Shown here one piece after another: positions 35,521 through 45,765 of a stretch of DNA of 64,000 nucleotides. The stretch lies in assembly GCA_003116995.1 (NCBI GenBank), contig BDSL01000049.1:186001-250000 (forward strand), in the 5' to 3' direction. The first letter of the stretch is position 1, and each line of letters begins with the position of its first letter. The notes under the pieces are model-generated. The model was given only the letters and a program-made list of their open reading frames with translations, did not search any database and was not told the DNA's origin. The position numbers and the translations under genes were made by a program. Origin of the DNA: Yamagishiella unicocca (Eukaryota > Chlorophyta > Chlorophyceae > Chlamydomonadales > Volvocaceae).

Positions 35521-36905
35521 TCACTGCTTGTAATAGGCATCCTCATAGCCCTCGACCAGGTCGCTTTCATGCCGGTAATGTCGCACAAATCCGCTGAACC
35601 CGTCACGTAGCACGTACACACTGGGCTTGGCTGGGTCTTCCCGCGTTCCCAGCTTTTTTGCCAGGCGCGTGGCGCACCTGGCGATGGGGCGAGGATAGGT
35701 GCAAGAGTATCGCGCGGTTAAGTTGTCTCTACTCGTCGGAAAATGTTCTCCTGGTAGCACAGGCCTATGGCGGCGTGCAGTTACGGCAACGCTGCCCTGG
35801 TGCGCAAGATGCATAAAAGACGCGGCAACGTTCGTGCAAAGCCCTTACGGATCATGTGCTCAGCTGCTAGCTGGGCTTAGTAACCGTATGGTCCACGCAA
35901 AAGCTGATAAAGGCATGGCTCAGCTCCGAGCGTGCGTTAAAGACACACACAAAACCCCGCGCGCATCTACCTGGGACCCCTTTGTAGGCTGAACATGCAG
36001 TGCACCACCACCTGTTGGGCGGGCCGTGGGTGCATGCGAGTGTCAAGCCTACTTGCAAAAGCCTGTGACAGCCGGCGAGTGTCAAACCCGCCGTGAAAAA
36101 CGCGCGGAGAGGTCACCAGATGTCAACAATACTACGTACGCAACTCTTGCCGTAAATACTAAGGCGATCTGTGCAAGCACTATGACGGTTATTACTACTA
36201 TGCCGCATTGCGTCCACCTGACCCCGCCCATCATGTCCTTCCGAGCCAGCTGCTGGTCGATGAGCTCGATCTGGTGCAAGCACTATGTCGCATCGCATAC
36301 AGCTGGCCCCGCACACGCAACACGCACCATGTCCTTTCCTGCCAGGTGCTGGTCGATGAGCTCGTCTACGTACGGGTCGTTGCCCCACAGCTCGGACGGC
36401 GCATTCAGAGCGCCGCGTACGTGGCCGCCAGCGTAGTCCTGCATCCCAGACACCAGATACGACAGTTACTAAGACAGATAACATAAAGAAGGCGCGGGCG
36501 TGAAGACCAGGGGCTGTAATACCTAGTACGCCATGGATTCTTCTCTTCACGTGCTGATGGGGTATGGGCTCGGGCTCGAGTGATCGAACCTACCTGCCAG
36601 TCGGCCTCAGGTTTACCCCCTACCTCCTAGCCATCCCTTTCATTGACAAGACTAGTCGGTCGTACTTTCCGGGGGTTAAGGTAATGGTTATCGGGACATG
36701 TCCAGGTCCCAGCAGCCAACCCCCGTCCTGTGCCATCCTGTGTAGTCCCTGTCACCGTTGTATCCGCACCATTTCGCTAAAGCCCCAACCCCAAGGAACA
36801 TACCTCATCCCGAACGTCCAACACCAGCACACGATTCTTTTGCTGTGGGTGGCGCAATGCAGATGCCAGTTGATTAGGCTCCATGTACTCTACCAAGATA
36901 GACAT
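35521..36905 (-). CDS. Small Cdc25/rhodanese-domain phosphatase (ACR2-like)
   Basis: Four exons: 36905-36804, 36438-36328, 36011-35971, 35677-35521, giving 136 aa with all phases agreeing. The order of motifs is that of the single-domain Cdc25-like/arsenate-reductase proteins of plants and yeast: RVLVLDVRDE (about 25-34), DYAGGHVRGALNAPS (35-49), the catalytic CX5R loop in VVVHCMFSLQRGPR (Cys76, Arg82), then PSVYVLRDGFSGFVRHY near the C-terminus. Members are dual-specificity phosphatases and/or arsenate reductases. The length equals the usual 130-150 aa, so the protein is just this domain. The start at 36905 was chosen because it gives a family-like short N-terminus (MSILVEYMEPNQLASALR). It is divergently arranged with the TPR gene, with 486 bp between starts. 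Which substrate it uses cannot be told from sequence. Confidence 0.87.
36173..36368. repeat. About 100-bp tandem duplication including part of a phosphatase exon
   Basis: Segments about 36173-36280 and 36279-36368 are diverged copies. Both begin GTGCAAGCACTATG and end with CAGGTGCTGGTCGATGAGCT or a close variant. The right copy contains the 3' end of the exon 36438-36328 and its donor; the left copy repeats the ELIDQ-L-KDM coding text inside the following intron. Confidence 0.85.
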
Positions 36906-37391
36906 GGAGAAGTTTGTTTTCTACAAGACTCACAGTTACATACAGTGTGAATATGCGTAACCTATGCTGATTGCGGAGCAGCAACGGCTTATTGACTTGG
37001 GTTGTTAGGTAAGGCTGGCACGGCCACGGAAGTGCAGTCCTAATTTAATATCATTGTCGAAAAAACCTTTCTGCAACAATTCTGCTATGTGCTTGGGGCT
37101 GGCGGGCGCGATTATGACGTCGGCTTGAGCTGGCGCCGTGCCATTTCCCAAAAAGGTGTTTTACAAAAGACTTTATCCACCACAATTTCGACTATACATT
37201 TACTACCTTTGAGATACATTCCATCATAACGAGTCTCTGGCCTCCTGCAAACACATTTCACGCTTCTAGTGCATTCTCAAGTCCCTGTCATTTCACGCTT
37301 TTAGCGCGTTCTCAAATCCCTGCTTTGCTATCTCTATCCCAGTTTTGCTATATGCTACAGTCTGAGTAGCAGGTGAACACCTAGACCCGCG
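36906..37391. promoter_or_regulatory. Shared upstream region of the phosphatase and TPR genes
   Basis: This 486-bp gap separates two divergent starts and is AT-richer than its flanks. A TTTCACGCTT(T/C)TAG(C/T)GC motif occurs twice (37256 and 37289), each with a following TTCTCAA(G/A)TCCCTG. No certain TATA box was identified. Confidence 0.5.
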
Positions 37392-39252
37392 TTGCAGTCG
37401 ACAGGGCCACGAATGGGAGGATTTCAGGGCCTCTTGGCCTCAAGCGGTGAGCCGCTTGCCGGTTCCTTGCTTGTGGCCAGCATCAGCGATGCTATGACGA
37501 GGCGGTCAAGCAACGGACAGGCCAGCACTTCTGGGTTCCCTGACCAGCCAAGGCAAGCACGCTTTGAAGGCCGGGCCAGCCTGCCGCTAGCCTGGGCGCA
37601 CCAATCCAGCAGCCAGAAATTGACCAATTCACTGGACGACGCTTCATTTCGCGTGGCTCCTCGGCGACAACAGCAGCTGCCGCGGCAGGTACAACATTTC
37701 CTTAGTTTGCCACAAGCCGAGGTAGCCTCCGCCGTGCGAGCTCTGCAATTCCACGTCATCGCACGGCTGGGATTCCTCTTGCGGGCGCAGCAGGCCATCA
37801 GGCAGCAGCTCGACCGTACCAGTCACTGGCGCCCCTTCCGTCGCCTACGCGGTTCCCACCTCGGGGGTGACGAGCACGGGCGATGCAACGGCACCACGAC
37901 CCGCGCCTCCCGCCAAGCACAGCGTTTCTCCGAGCAGGGCATGCAGTACGAGCGTGAGCTGCAGCTGGAGGAAGCCATCAAGTGCTACGAGAAAGCAGCC
38001 CAGGCGGACCCGACTAGCGCTGAATACCTGGCACGCCTCTCCAAGGCGCTGTCCGACATGTCCTACATGGCTGGCACTTCCACAGCGCGTGCGATTGAGA
38101 TCAACAGGCGCGCGTTAGAGGTGGCGGTTCAAGCGGTTGAGGCCAACCCAAAGGTGGCCTATGGCCATGTTGCGTGCTGCGTGAGCCGCGGCCGCCTGGC
38201 GCTGTACCTGGACAACCGCACGAAGGTCCAACTTGCCCGCCAGGCGCAAGACGACGTTCGCACCGCGCTGGAGCTGGAGCCGGATAACGACGTGGCGCAC
38301 CACCTGCTAGGGCGTTGGGTGAGTTTCAGTGCCGGCCGTGCACCTGACAGTCAGCACCCAGGCACCGCGGTCCTGTACTGACACTCCGGGAAGCTGCATC
38401 AGCTAGGGGGGCTGCGAGCTCCGTACCGAAACTGCCCACCACTACATTCTACATTCTAAGAGCTCCGTGCCGAAAGTGCCCACCGCTACAGCCTAATCCC
38501 AAAGCCTTCAGCTTGATGCGTCTTGTCACTCGGGCATTGGCTAGCCTCGGTGGCCTGCCCTGACCTCACTAGCGCTCGGGCGCGCTGTTGGTCACAAACC
38601 CAAATCATCAACCGCTCGCTAGCCGCGTCTCATGCCCGCTCCCGCTCCTCTGTACCCGCACCTTGCACAGAATTACGAGATGGCTGGCGTGAACGCCGTC
38701 GTGCGCACCATCATCCAGATGTTTTACGGCACATCCCTCATGGCGGGCAGCTACCGCGAGGCGGTTCTGTGCTACGAGGCAGCCGTCCGCATCCGCCCCG
38801 ATTACCTCATCCACCGAGTGGAGCTGGGGCGCGCCTATTCTAAGCTGGGCCAGGTGGAGGCGGCCGCGCGGGAGCTGTCATTGGCGGCGGAGCTGGACGT
38901 ACCAGACATTAACGCTATGCTGCAAAAGGTTAGTGAGGCGGGGTCAGGAGGTTGCCAAGGGCCCGTCTCAGGGGTGCGGTTGGTTGGGTATAACGGTAGC
39001 TTCAGCCCGGTTCAACACTTCAGAACTCGCAATTGGGCCCAGTGCTGCATGGCCGAATTCAGAACTCGCAATTGGGCCCAGTGCTGCATGGGGGGGCGTT
39101 TTCACTGCAAGGGCGCGGGCAGGCAGTCTGAGCACATGCAAGGTTCTGTTCAAGGCAACCAGGCGCACAGGCGTGTAAGACGCGTCCAATGCTTGTGAAC
39201 TGCGCAGGCGGACGCTGCAGCTATGCTGGCGAAGCTTAAAGGCCGGAGGTAA
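37392..39252 (+). CDS. TPR protein of the RMD (regulator of microtubule dynamics) type
   Basis: Exons 37392-38318, 38671-38928 and 39208-39252, all in phase 0, giving 409 aa. The C-terminal 230 residues are helical TPR-like repeats: ELQLEEAIKCYEKAAQADP (about 194-212), a long helix of RALEVAVQAVEANPKVAYGH, LEPDNDVAHHLLGRWNYEMA across the first junction, then SYREAVLCYEAAVRIRPDYL and ELGRAYSKLGQVEAAARELS. The 'HLLGRWNYEMA' step followed by a short spacer and 'A..CYE.A..I.P' matches the RMDN1-3 layout (HLMG.W.Y..A). RMD proteins associate with microtubules or mitochondria. The first 170 or so residues are Ser/Gln/Arg-rich with few acids and no known domain; they could be a targeting presequence, or the true start could be a later Met. 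A TGTAA at 39508-39512 follows the stop. Confidence 0.8.
38417..38489. repeat. Short duplication in TPR-gene intron 1
   Basis: GAGCTCCGT(A/G)CCGAAA(C/G)TGCCCACC(A/G)CTACA occurs twice about 52 bp apart. Confidence 0.85.
39019..39091. repeat. 39-bp tandem duplication in TPR-gene intron 2
   Basis: Two perfect 34-bp copies beginning TTCAGAACTCGCAATTGGGC, separated by 5 bp. Confidence 0.92.
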
Positions 39253-39507
39253 AGGACGGGCGACAAGCGTGGGCAGCGAGTTGCTCAGTTGCGTCCGCGC
39301 CATTACCTGTTGTGGTGAGCTCGCATCATCAGAGTGAAACCTAATCATCGCAATAGGCTGCGGATTAGGAAGCGACTTACATCAGTTGACGGCGCAGGCT
39401 TGCGGCTTTCCGGGCTTTTTAGCCGTCCTGAGGTTGCAGGTGAATAACGTTTCTGCACCGGCATATTGAGCAGCTCAAATGATATGCGGGAATATAGAGC
39501 GTCCCAG

Positions 39508-39512
39508 TGTAA
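39508..39512 (+). terminator. Poly(A) signal TGTAA of the TPR gene
   Basis: It lies 256 nt beyond the TAA stop, a normal 3' UTR length for this group. Confidence 0.5.
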
Positions 39513-40622
39513 TTTGATAGCGCAACCTGCTACATCTAAACACGTAGCTTGCATGTAGGCTGTAGGGCGAGAGTGAGGCTTACGTAACGTATGAGGCTTG
39601 CACGCGGTGCCTGCCGCCGTTGTACACCTGGGCTCCAGGTGTGACTTGAAAAGGTGCCGTCACGTAGGAGTGTGAGAAGATTTAAATATATGTTGTGGGA
39701 CTGGGCAGGATGCTTCCACAAGGACCCAGCTGTGTGGACGGGACACCACGATTGGTTGGTCCCGCAGTCGTGCGTGTTCCTTGTGAGGCACCAATCATGT
39801 GCGCTACTGTACCTTCTGAGCGGAAAAAACGTCATCGGAGCGCCAGCTGGCGGTGTGCAGACGGCGCTACCTTGCGTAGGGCTCGTGTATGCAGTGTTGT
39901 TGCGGCTAGAGACGAAACAAGTCTTCCAAAGCGCTCTTGGCCGACGGGGGTTATGGGTGGTGGCACCTGTAGCCGTTGGAGGAGCAGAGCTCTATACAAC
40001 CAAAGGCGTAGGGTCGGATGCATGTGGACGTTGAAACCGTCGATGAGAAGGCGCCGTTGATATCATGACTTATGAAGCCATTCAAATGTGCGCGCGTCAC
40101 TCGGGCTGGCATGGTGCTGTAATGGCTCGTGTTATGCATGCGGCCGCGGCGTTGTCTTGGCTTGGCATTTGTGCAGGAGCGCGGGCAATCCAACTGCGCT
40201 GACGCTGTTGTTCTTGTTGTTTTATTTCCTCTTTCGGAGGACGCCGCCGGGCTGTTTCGAATGAAGAATGTTATAATTGCAGTGGTGTTGTACTGCGACA
40301 GGGACTGAGTTTGGGGCAGCCTTGAAGGCTCATCGAAGCCATTCGGCTCACGTCCAGCGACCCTGGTCTGCCATTACCGGTTCCAGAAGCTGAGCATATG
40401 TTCACTTCGTACCTGCATATTTATGGAGGGAGGTATGCATAGAGGGTTTGCGCCTGTCTGTTTGTGGAAACAACACTTAGTGCATTTGCTTTCGTGTTAT
40501 TTTGGCGTCGTACTGACCCGCGTCCGTGCCAATCTTTGGCCGACGCGTGTACTGAGATGCTTCCATGGAACCGTCGGTGCACTCGGCAACCGGCTGCGGA
40601 CCATTTCATTGTAACACACTCC

Positions 40623-40627
40623 TTACA
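40623..40627 (-). terminator. Candidate poly(A) signal of the LysM gene
   Basis: TGTAA on the minus strand, about 195 nt past the LysM-gene stop. Confidence 0.45.
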
Positions 40628-40648
40628 TGCGCTGGCATATTTCCAAGT

Positions 40649-40738
40649 GGCATTGAGCCCATTGCGCTTACAGGCGTCGATCCAAATACGCATGGCATTG
40701 AGACCGTTGCGCTTATAGGCGTTGACCCAAATACGCAT
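40649..40738. repeat. 45-bp tandem duplication
   Basis: Two 45-bp copies beginning TGGCATTGAG, with five or so differences, probably inside the LysM-gene 3' UTR or just beyond it. Confidence 0.9.
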
Positions 40739-40819
40739 AATGTCAATCGCCCCATAAAACTCAGAACATGAAAAGAGCATGTAGCACCATCACACACGCT
40801 GGTTCCAGACTAGTCGTCA

Positions 40820-43168
40820 CTACTCTTGTCCCCCCACCACCGCACGGGGTTGCGGCCCCGTCTTGGCCTCTCCTCGCCGGACGCAGAACGAGCAGCAGTA
40901 GTTGGCGGGCAGCTCATTCACACCTCCCTCGTCGTCCGAAAAGGCTGCCACTGCGCGCAGCGGATTGTGGATCGCACGGCCGGCCCCGTCGTGCAGGCGG
41001 GGCGGCAGCCACTCGCTAGGCTTGTGGCTCCACACGTTGGCGCTGGGGATCATCACGGTTCGCTCGCGGTCCATGGGTCGGTCCTCCGGTATCGCCGCCA
41101 AGCCGGGATTCGCGTCGTACAGATCGTCCACCGTGAGCTTGAAAAACCTGTTGCAGCGGCCACACGCGTACGGTTGGTTTCAAGGCGTGACGGCACCGCG
41201 ATGACAGTTCCGCACCGCACACAGTGCCTCAGGTCGTATTATGGCGACCCAGCATGCATTGCGTACTTGACGACCAGTTGCTGTTCAAGCGGGACATTCA
41301 GACGGCGCCGGCGACGAACGAGCCGCCGCGCGGCTCTCAACACCTGCCACCGCTCCCTGTGCGCGTCCTGTGGGCCAGCCGCGCACCTGGCCATGTCGCG
41401 CAGCTTATCCCCGGGCTGTAGCGTGATGGTGACGTCCTTGTGCTGCACGTAGAAGTGGTGGTCGCAGTAGTTGGCCTCCGGGTCGTCCCCGGGAATAGGG
41501 CTGGTGAAGGCCATCACTTTGTAAGAGCCGGGCGGGCAGGGCTGGTCCGGGAAGGCACACTGTATGGCGTCGCCGCGGCCCTGCTGATCGACCAGCACCT
41601 GCAGCGGCCGGGCGGGGGGCGAGGCCGCGGGAGGTGTTGAGGGCAAGTTGTACACCTGTCTAATGGCATGATGGAGCCCTGGATGCAGCATCCCGCACGT
41701 GGGTACACGGTCATGAGGTGGATGAAGTGGAGAGCCATGGGAAAGACAGAGACTGGAGTCGACTTCGACTTCCTTTCCTGCACCCCGTCCATCGGGTGGA
41801 ACCAGGGGTCGAGACAGAGCCGGCTGCAGGTGCTGTAGCACACTTGATGCGCCACCAGAAACCAGGCCCCAGCACCCCGGCCCCGTCCGCCCAACGCCCC
41901 TGCATCTCCCGTCCCGGGCTTTCAGCTCCCACATGCACTCCGCAGCGCCACTGTCAGCCAGCCCGTCATTGTCCGTGGCTTTTCGCGGGGCTCCGGTTTT
42001 ACTACCATACTACCGTACGGCACGGCACACACCTGCTTGACCAGGTCGCGACACGTCAGCACGGGCGCCAGCTCCACGTCGCTGGGCACCTCTGCGCGCC
42101 ATGCGTCTCCGGGGACTGGCGCGTCCTCCCGTTCGGACTGGTAGTCTGCGGGCACCAGTGGGATCAAGGAAGTGCGGGCAGGGAGTGGCTGAGGCGCTGA
42201 CAGGTCGACAGCAAAAGGGTCCGTACAGCCTTGCCGCCACCCTTCCTCAACCAACCCGGTCATCTCACTTGCCCCTTCCAACCTTGGACCTGACCACATC
42301 TGGGCGACGACAGGGGTCATCTACCCTAACACTCGCTCAAGCGACACTTAAACAGGTGGTGCGCCCCAATACACCTCACCACGCCCTGCGAAACAACCGT
42401 GCGCATGTACCCCCATCGACCCGTGCACCAACCCACCCTGGAGCGCCCAGCTGTAGCTGCCGTGCAGCGCTGTGTCCTTGAGCGTCCACCAACGCGTGTC
42501 ACGGTCGTCGTACATCGGTTCCCAACCGGATATAGGCAGCGTGTGGCGGGGCCTGGCGTGGGTGCGAGGGGTAACGGCGCGGCCGCGCGCGGATGGTATA
42601 GGGCATGGGGGCGGTCAGCGACGACGAGGGCGGCAAGGGAATGCCACAGCTGCTAGCGATCAAATGTGAGGTGTGCAGAGGATTTCTTTCCGAGGACCAA
42701 AGGGAGGGCCGACTGCGTTGGTTGAACGCCGGCTTGGGCGTGACCGGCGAATGAGGCCCAAACCTATACAGCAACCCCCGTGCTCCAGTCTTATATACCT
42801 CCGTAGGGCTGTACCCACCCGTAAGCAATGCTGCGCTTTCCAACAAGGCGAGGCGTGTCCTCCGCGTACTCGAGCCGCATACCCGCGGGCCGTCGGCTGG
42901 CGGCGGTCGCCTTCGGCTGGCTGCTGGTGCTCGCCGTGCCGCCCCTGCCTGAGCTCGGATGCAAACCTGCACCAATCATGTCCCTGAATTGTCGTACAGC
43001 ACCCTCGACGTCGAGGGACGCGCGCGTCCCGCCGCTGCCGCCATCGCGTTGCTGCGGCAACTGGAACGGTAGCTTGATGGGCCCCAGCGACCACCCTTGG
43101 CCGTTCGTTGGGATTCCGCCGCTGCCTTCAATAAGGCCCGCTGGTATAGACGCGGCAGCGAACGCCAT
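40820..43168 (-). CDS. Protein with C-terminal LysM domain
   Basis: Exons 43168-42819, 42552-42437, 42145-42033, 41598-41387 and 41147-40820, all in phase, giving 372 aa. The ATG at 43168 lies in ACCATGG. A LysM domain spans about 249-298: VTITLQPGDKLRDMARFF, LTVDDLYDANPGL and RTVMIP fit the 'V.xGDTLxxIAxxFxVxxxxLxxxNP...I.IP' pattern. LysM modules bind N-acetylglucosamine polymers. The domain is split by the intron between exons 4 and 5. The middle (WEPMYDDRDTRWWTLKDTAL, CAFPDQPCPPGSYKVMA, NYCDHHFYVQHKD) is not recognised; its cysteines suggest a compact extra domain. No signal peptide is evident: the N-terminus is Ala/Gly/Pro-rich, more like a transit peptide or disordered arm. The C-terminal tail includes YCCSFCVRRGE. 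Confidence 0.75.
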
Positions 43169-43480
43169 GGTTCCGACTTCCGCGCGAGAGGGTGGCGGCC
43201 AATTAGCAGCGCTGTGAAAGGAGCATTTGGATTACTATAAGATGTAACTATATATGCATGCGAGTCAAAGGGTGTTGAATGAATGCGGGCATGCAGCTGA
43301 AACCGTACGCTGCACTCACTCATCCCAACCATATAGAGCGCCTAATAGAATCGCAGATAGGCCGTCACATTGCTTACCTCACGCAGTTACATGACTTGAA
43401 TCGTGGCTGTGGACTTTGGTTCGCGCAATCGGCCTTGTGGCTTTACCCCGTTGCTGAATCCATTCCGCAAGGCAACGAGG
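43169..43480. promoter_or_regulatory. Bidirectional upstream region, LysM gene and acidic-protein gene
   Basis: 312 bp between divergent start codons, AT-richer than its flanks. A TATATATGC-like stretch occurs at about 43248-43258. No further element recognised. Confidence 0.5.
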
Positions 43481-44569
43481 ATGGATTGCAGTACCCTGAT
43501 AGCTAGACGTGCACAGCACCGGTTAGCGGAGCCCAGCAGTCGGTGTACGCCGCCGGCCTGCCCTCGTCCCCATGGCCATCGAAGCAGCTACACCCACAGA
43601 CAGCCGGTGCCAAACTCTCGTGCCGCAGCCATATGCCGATCCAATGGGAAGACTTTGACGCCGTCGCCGCTATGGGACGAGGTCGCCGAGGACGACGGCT
43701 TCTTACGGCTGGTGTCCCCCGACTCCGCGTCACCTGACTACGATGACCCTGATTGGATATCGAAGGTTGACGACTGGCATGAGTTCTGGAACTATCAGAG
43801 CTGGGAGCTTGAGGTGGAAGACCTCGAGACGGAGGAGGGTAACATGGCGGGGCCCATGGAGGCCGTCCGCCGTGCGGAGAAGCTCGTCGACGCGTTTGCT
43901 GCGATGGATATGCGCACCGATATAGTGAATTGGATGGGCACCCAATGGTCAGAGGATGGGTTCGAGGAGGATAAGTGGGGCAACCCTCCTATGGACGTAG
44001 AGAAGCCCGACGCGAATCCCCCACTACTCCCCTGCGACCTGCGCGCGCTGGCGGAGAAGCGGAGGCAGCGGGAGATGATTGACGCGGAGTGGCGCCGCCG
44101 ACAGAGCCGCATCGGCAAGCTCACGTATCCCCACATGGATCAGCACCGCGACATCCGTGTGAAGGACCTGACCGGCGACGGCTACCGCCACGACTGGACG
44201 GAGGAGGAGATCCGCCAGCTCATCGTCAACAACGGCATGGCTTGCCGCCCCGAGGACCACGGCGCGCTGGTGGAGAACCCGCTTGCGCCGCAGGACTACC
44301 ACTCGCTGGGGGTGCGCTATATTGAGGAGACAGAGGAGCTGCTGGAGCGCACTGGGCATCTGGCCTCCAGGGACTTCCGCAAGCAGTTTGACCGGGAGTT
44401 CATCATTCACGGCGAGGACTATGGCGAGGATGAGACGGAGCAGGAGATTGACGAGCTGCTGGAACAGGCCGATCAGGAGGACCTGGAGGCGGAGCTGGAG
44501 GCGGCGGGCTATGGGGAGGACGACCTAGTGGATGAGAGCGAAGTGCACCTGGGAGACATCGAGTTTTAG
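43481..44569 (+). CDS. Intronless acidic protein with transit-peptide-like N-terminus
   Basis: One exon of 362 aa; ATG at 43481 follows AACGAGG and the TAG is at 44567. An upstream in-frame extension lacks an ATG. The first 60 or so residues are rich in Arg, Ser, Pro and His with almost no acids (MDCSTLIARRAQHRLAEPSS), typical of a chloroplast or mitochondrial presequence. The mature part is strongly acidic: DDPDWISKVDDWHEFWNYQS (about 95-115), WMGTQWSEDGFEEDKWGNPP, then EEEIRQLIVNNGMACRPEDH and a Glu/Asp-rich helical C-terminus (EIDELLEQADQEDLEAELEA). I do not recognise the family with certainty; the acidic, tryptophan-spaced character recalls plastid nucleoid or transcription-associated proteins, but that is only an impression. 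A TGTAA poly(A) signal lies 290 nt beyond the stop. Confidence 0.75.
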   Translation: MDCSTLIARRAQHRLAEPSSRCTPPACPRPHGHRSSYTHRQPVPNSRAAAICRSNGKTLTPSPLWDEVAEDDGFLRLVSPDSASPDYDDPDWISKVDDWHEFWNYQSWELEVEDLETEEGNMAGPMEAVRRAEKLVDAFAAMDMRTDIVNWMGTQWSEDGFEEDKWGNPPMDVEKPDANPPLLPCDLRALAEKRRQREMIDAEWRRRQSRIGKLTYPHMDQHRDIRVKDLTGDGYRHDWTEEEIRQLIVNNGMACRPEDHGALVENPLAPQDYHSLGVRYIEETEELLERTGHLASRDFRKQFDREFIIHGEDYGEDETEQEIDELLEQADQEDLEAELEAAGYGEDDLVDESEVHLGDIEF

Positions 44570-45765
44570 TGTGATAGAGGGGAGCCTGGGCCTGGGAGGA
44601 AGGGAAGGGCGATCGATGCGGCCGGAGGTGGTCCATGAGGGGCCAGGCTGGTCGGAAGCTAGCCGTCGGGAAGGTAGACGCCACGGATGTGAAGACAGTC
44701 GATTGCCGTCCGGAAGCCAGCATAAGTAGCAGCATGCCAGTGTCGTGCCGCAGGAGCGGCTGGGGGCACGACTGGCTGCTGGCATACTGGGCGACGCCGT
44801 GCATGTGTTACCGAGCCGCCTGTTCTGCGACAACGGTGATCTGGGTCACGCATCGCATTGTAACATGTATGATACAACTCGGTCGGTTGATTCCTGACAC
44901 GCATTTTTATGGCAGCCGCGGCAGCGTGATCGCGGCGAATTGCCTGACAGTTGATGTGTGTCGATTGTGCGAAAGGTGCAGCTGCGACCAAACTTTTGTT
45001 TAGCAAGTCAGAATAGGTTCATCTCCGGCCGCGCACGCACGACCCCTATACCTCATCGACAGCCACAGGCATCGGGAGCCTCTGCAGCCACAGACATTAA
45101 TAGCCTCTGCATAGGACAGATGTAGCACTGATGTTTTAAAAAGGCACCTGACTTTTAACTCCTGCGCGTGAGTTTTAGGTAACCTGGAGACGTATACCCA
45201 GCCGTACGCTCAAAAGAGTCCAACATTTTTGCTCACAGCACACAGCTTGGCACAGAGGGACAACGAACGGGCGATCGCCTTGTTTCGGCCTTCAAAGCGT
45301 ATTTAGATGCTGACCCGTGGGGCGACGATGGGCACGTGGCGGCGTTCCATTACTACAGCTACACACAACTGGAAAGTTTAAGGTTAACCATTTGATTCAA
45401 TAAACCGCGTAACATTCATTGATGTGTGCTTGGCCGCCGGCAAGGTCGCAAAAACCCTGGCAGGCTGCATGGTGAGGCATGTCCTGCGAAGGACGTTGTG
45501 CATTCATGCGATGTAAATCATGGTTGTAAGTGTAATACATAGCTACCAATGAGTCGTGAGGCGCGCGGATTGTAGTCTGGGACATTACAATACGGTTGGA
45601 TAGGGGTGTGGGCCGTAAACTGACTATTTGGCCTTCTGCTTTTATAATTTAGGAAGAAAGCATATCATGTTCACCATCTGTCCTATTGGGCGCTAGCCCT
45701 AAGTTGACCACACACGGAAAGCCCTACCAAAGATATTAAGGCGGTCTCACTGCATCACCAATAAG
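44570..45765. other. 3' UTR and intergenic region before the riboflavin kinase gene
   Basis: Contains the TGTAA at 44859-44863 and the upstream region of the next gene. GC content is low. The word AGGCATCGGGAGCCTCTGCAG and a variant recur near 45069-45115. No exon recognised. Confidence 0.55.
44859..44863 (+). terminator. Poly(A) signal TGTAA of the acidic-protein gene
   Basis: It lies about 290 nt past the stop, in CGCATTGTAACATG. Confidence 0.55.

Larger units (their letters stand above)
39253..40819. other. Convergent intergenic region with 3' UTRs
   Basis: It lies between the TPR gene (+) and LysM gene (-) stops. It contains a plus-strand TGTAA (39508-39512), a minus-strand TGTAA (40623-40627), and a 45-bp tandem duplication. 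No coding exon recognised. Confidence 0.6.
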
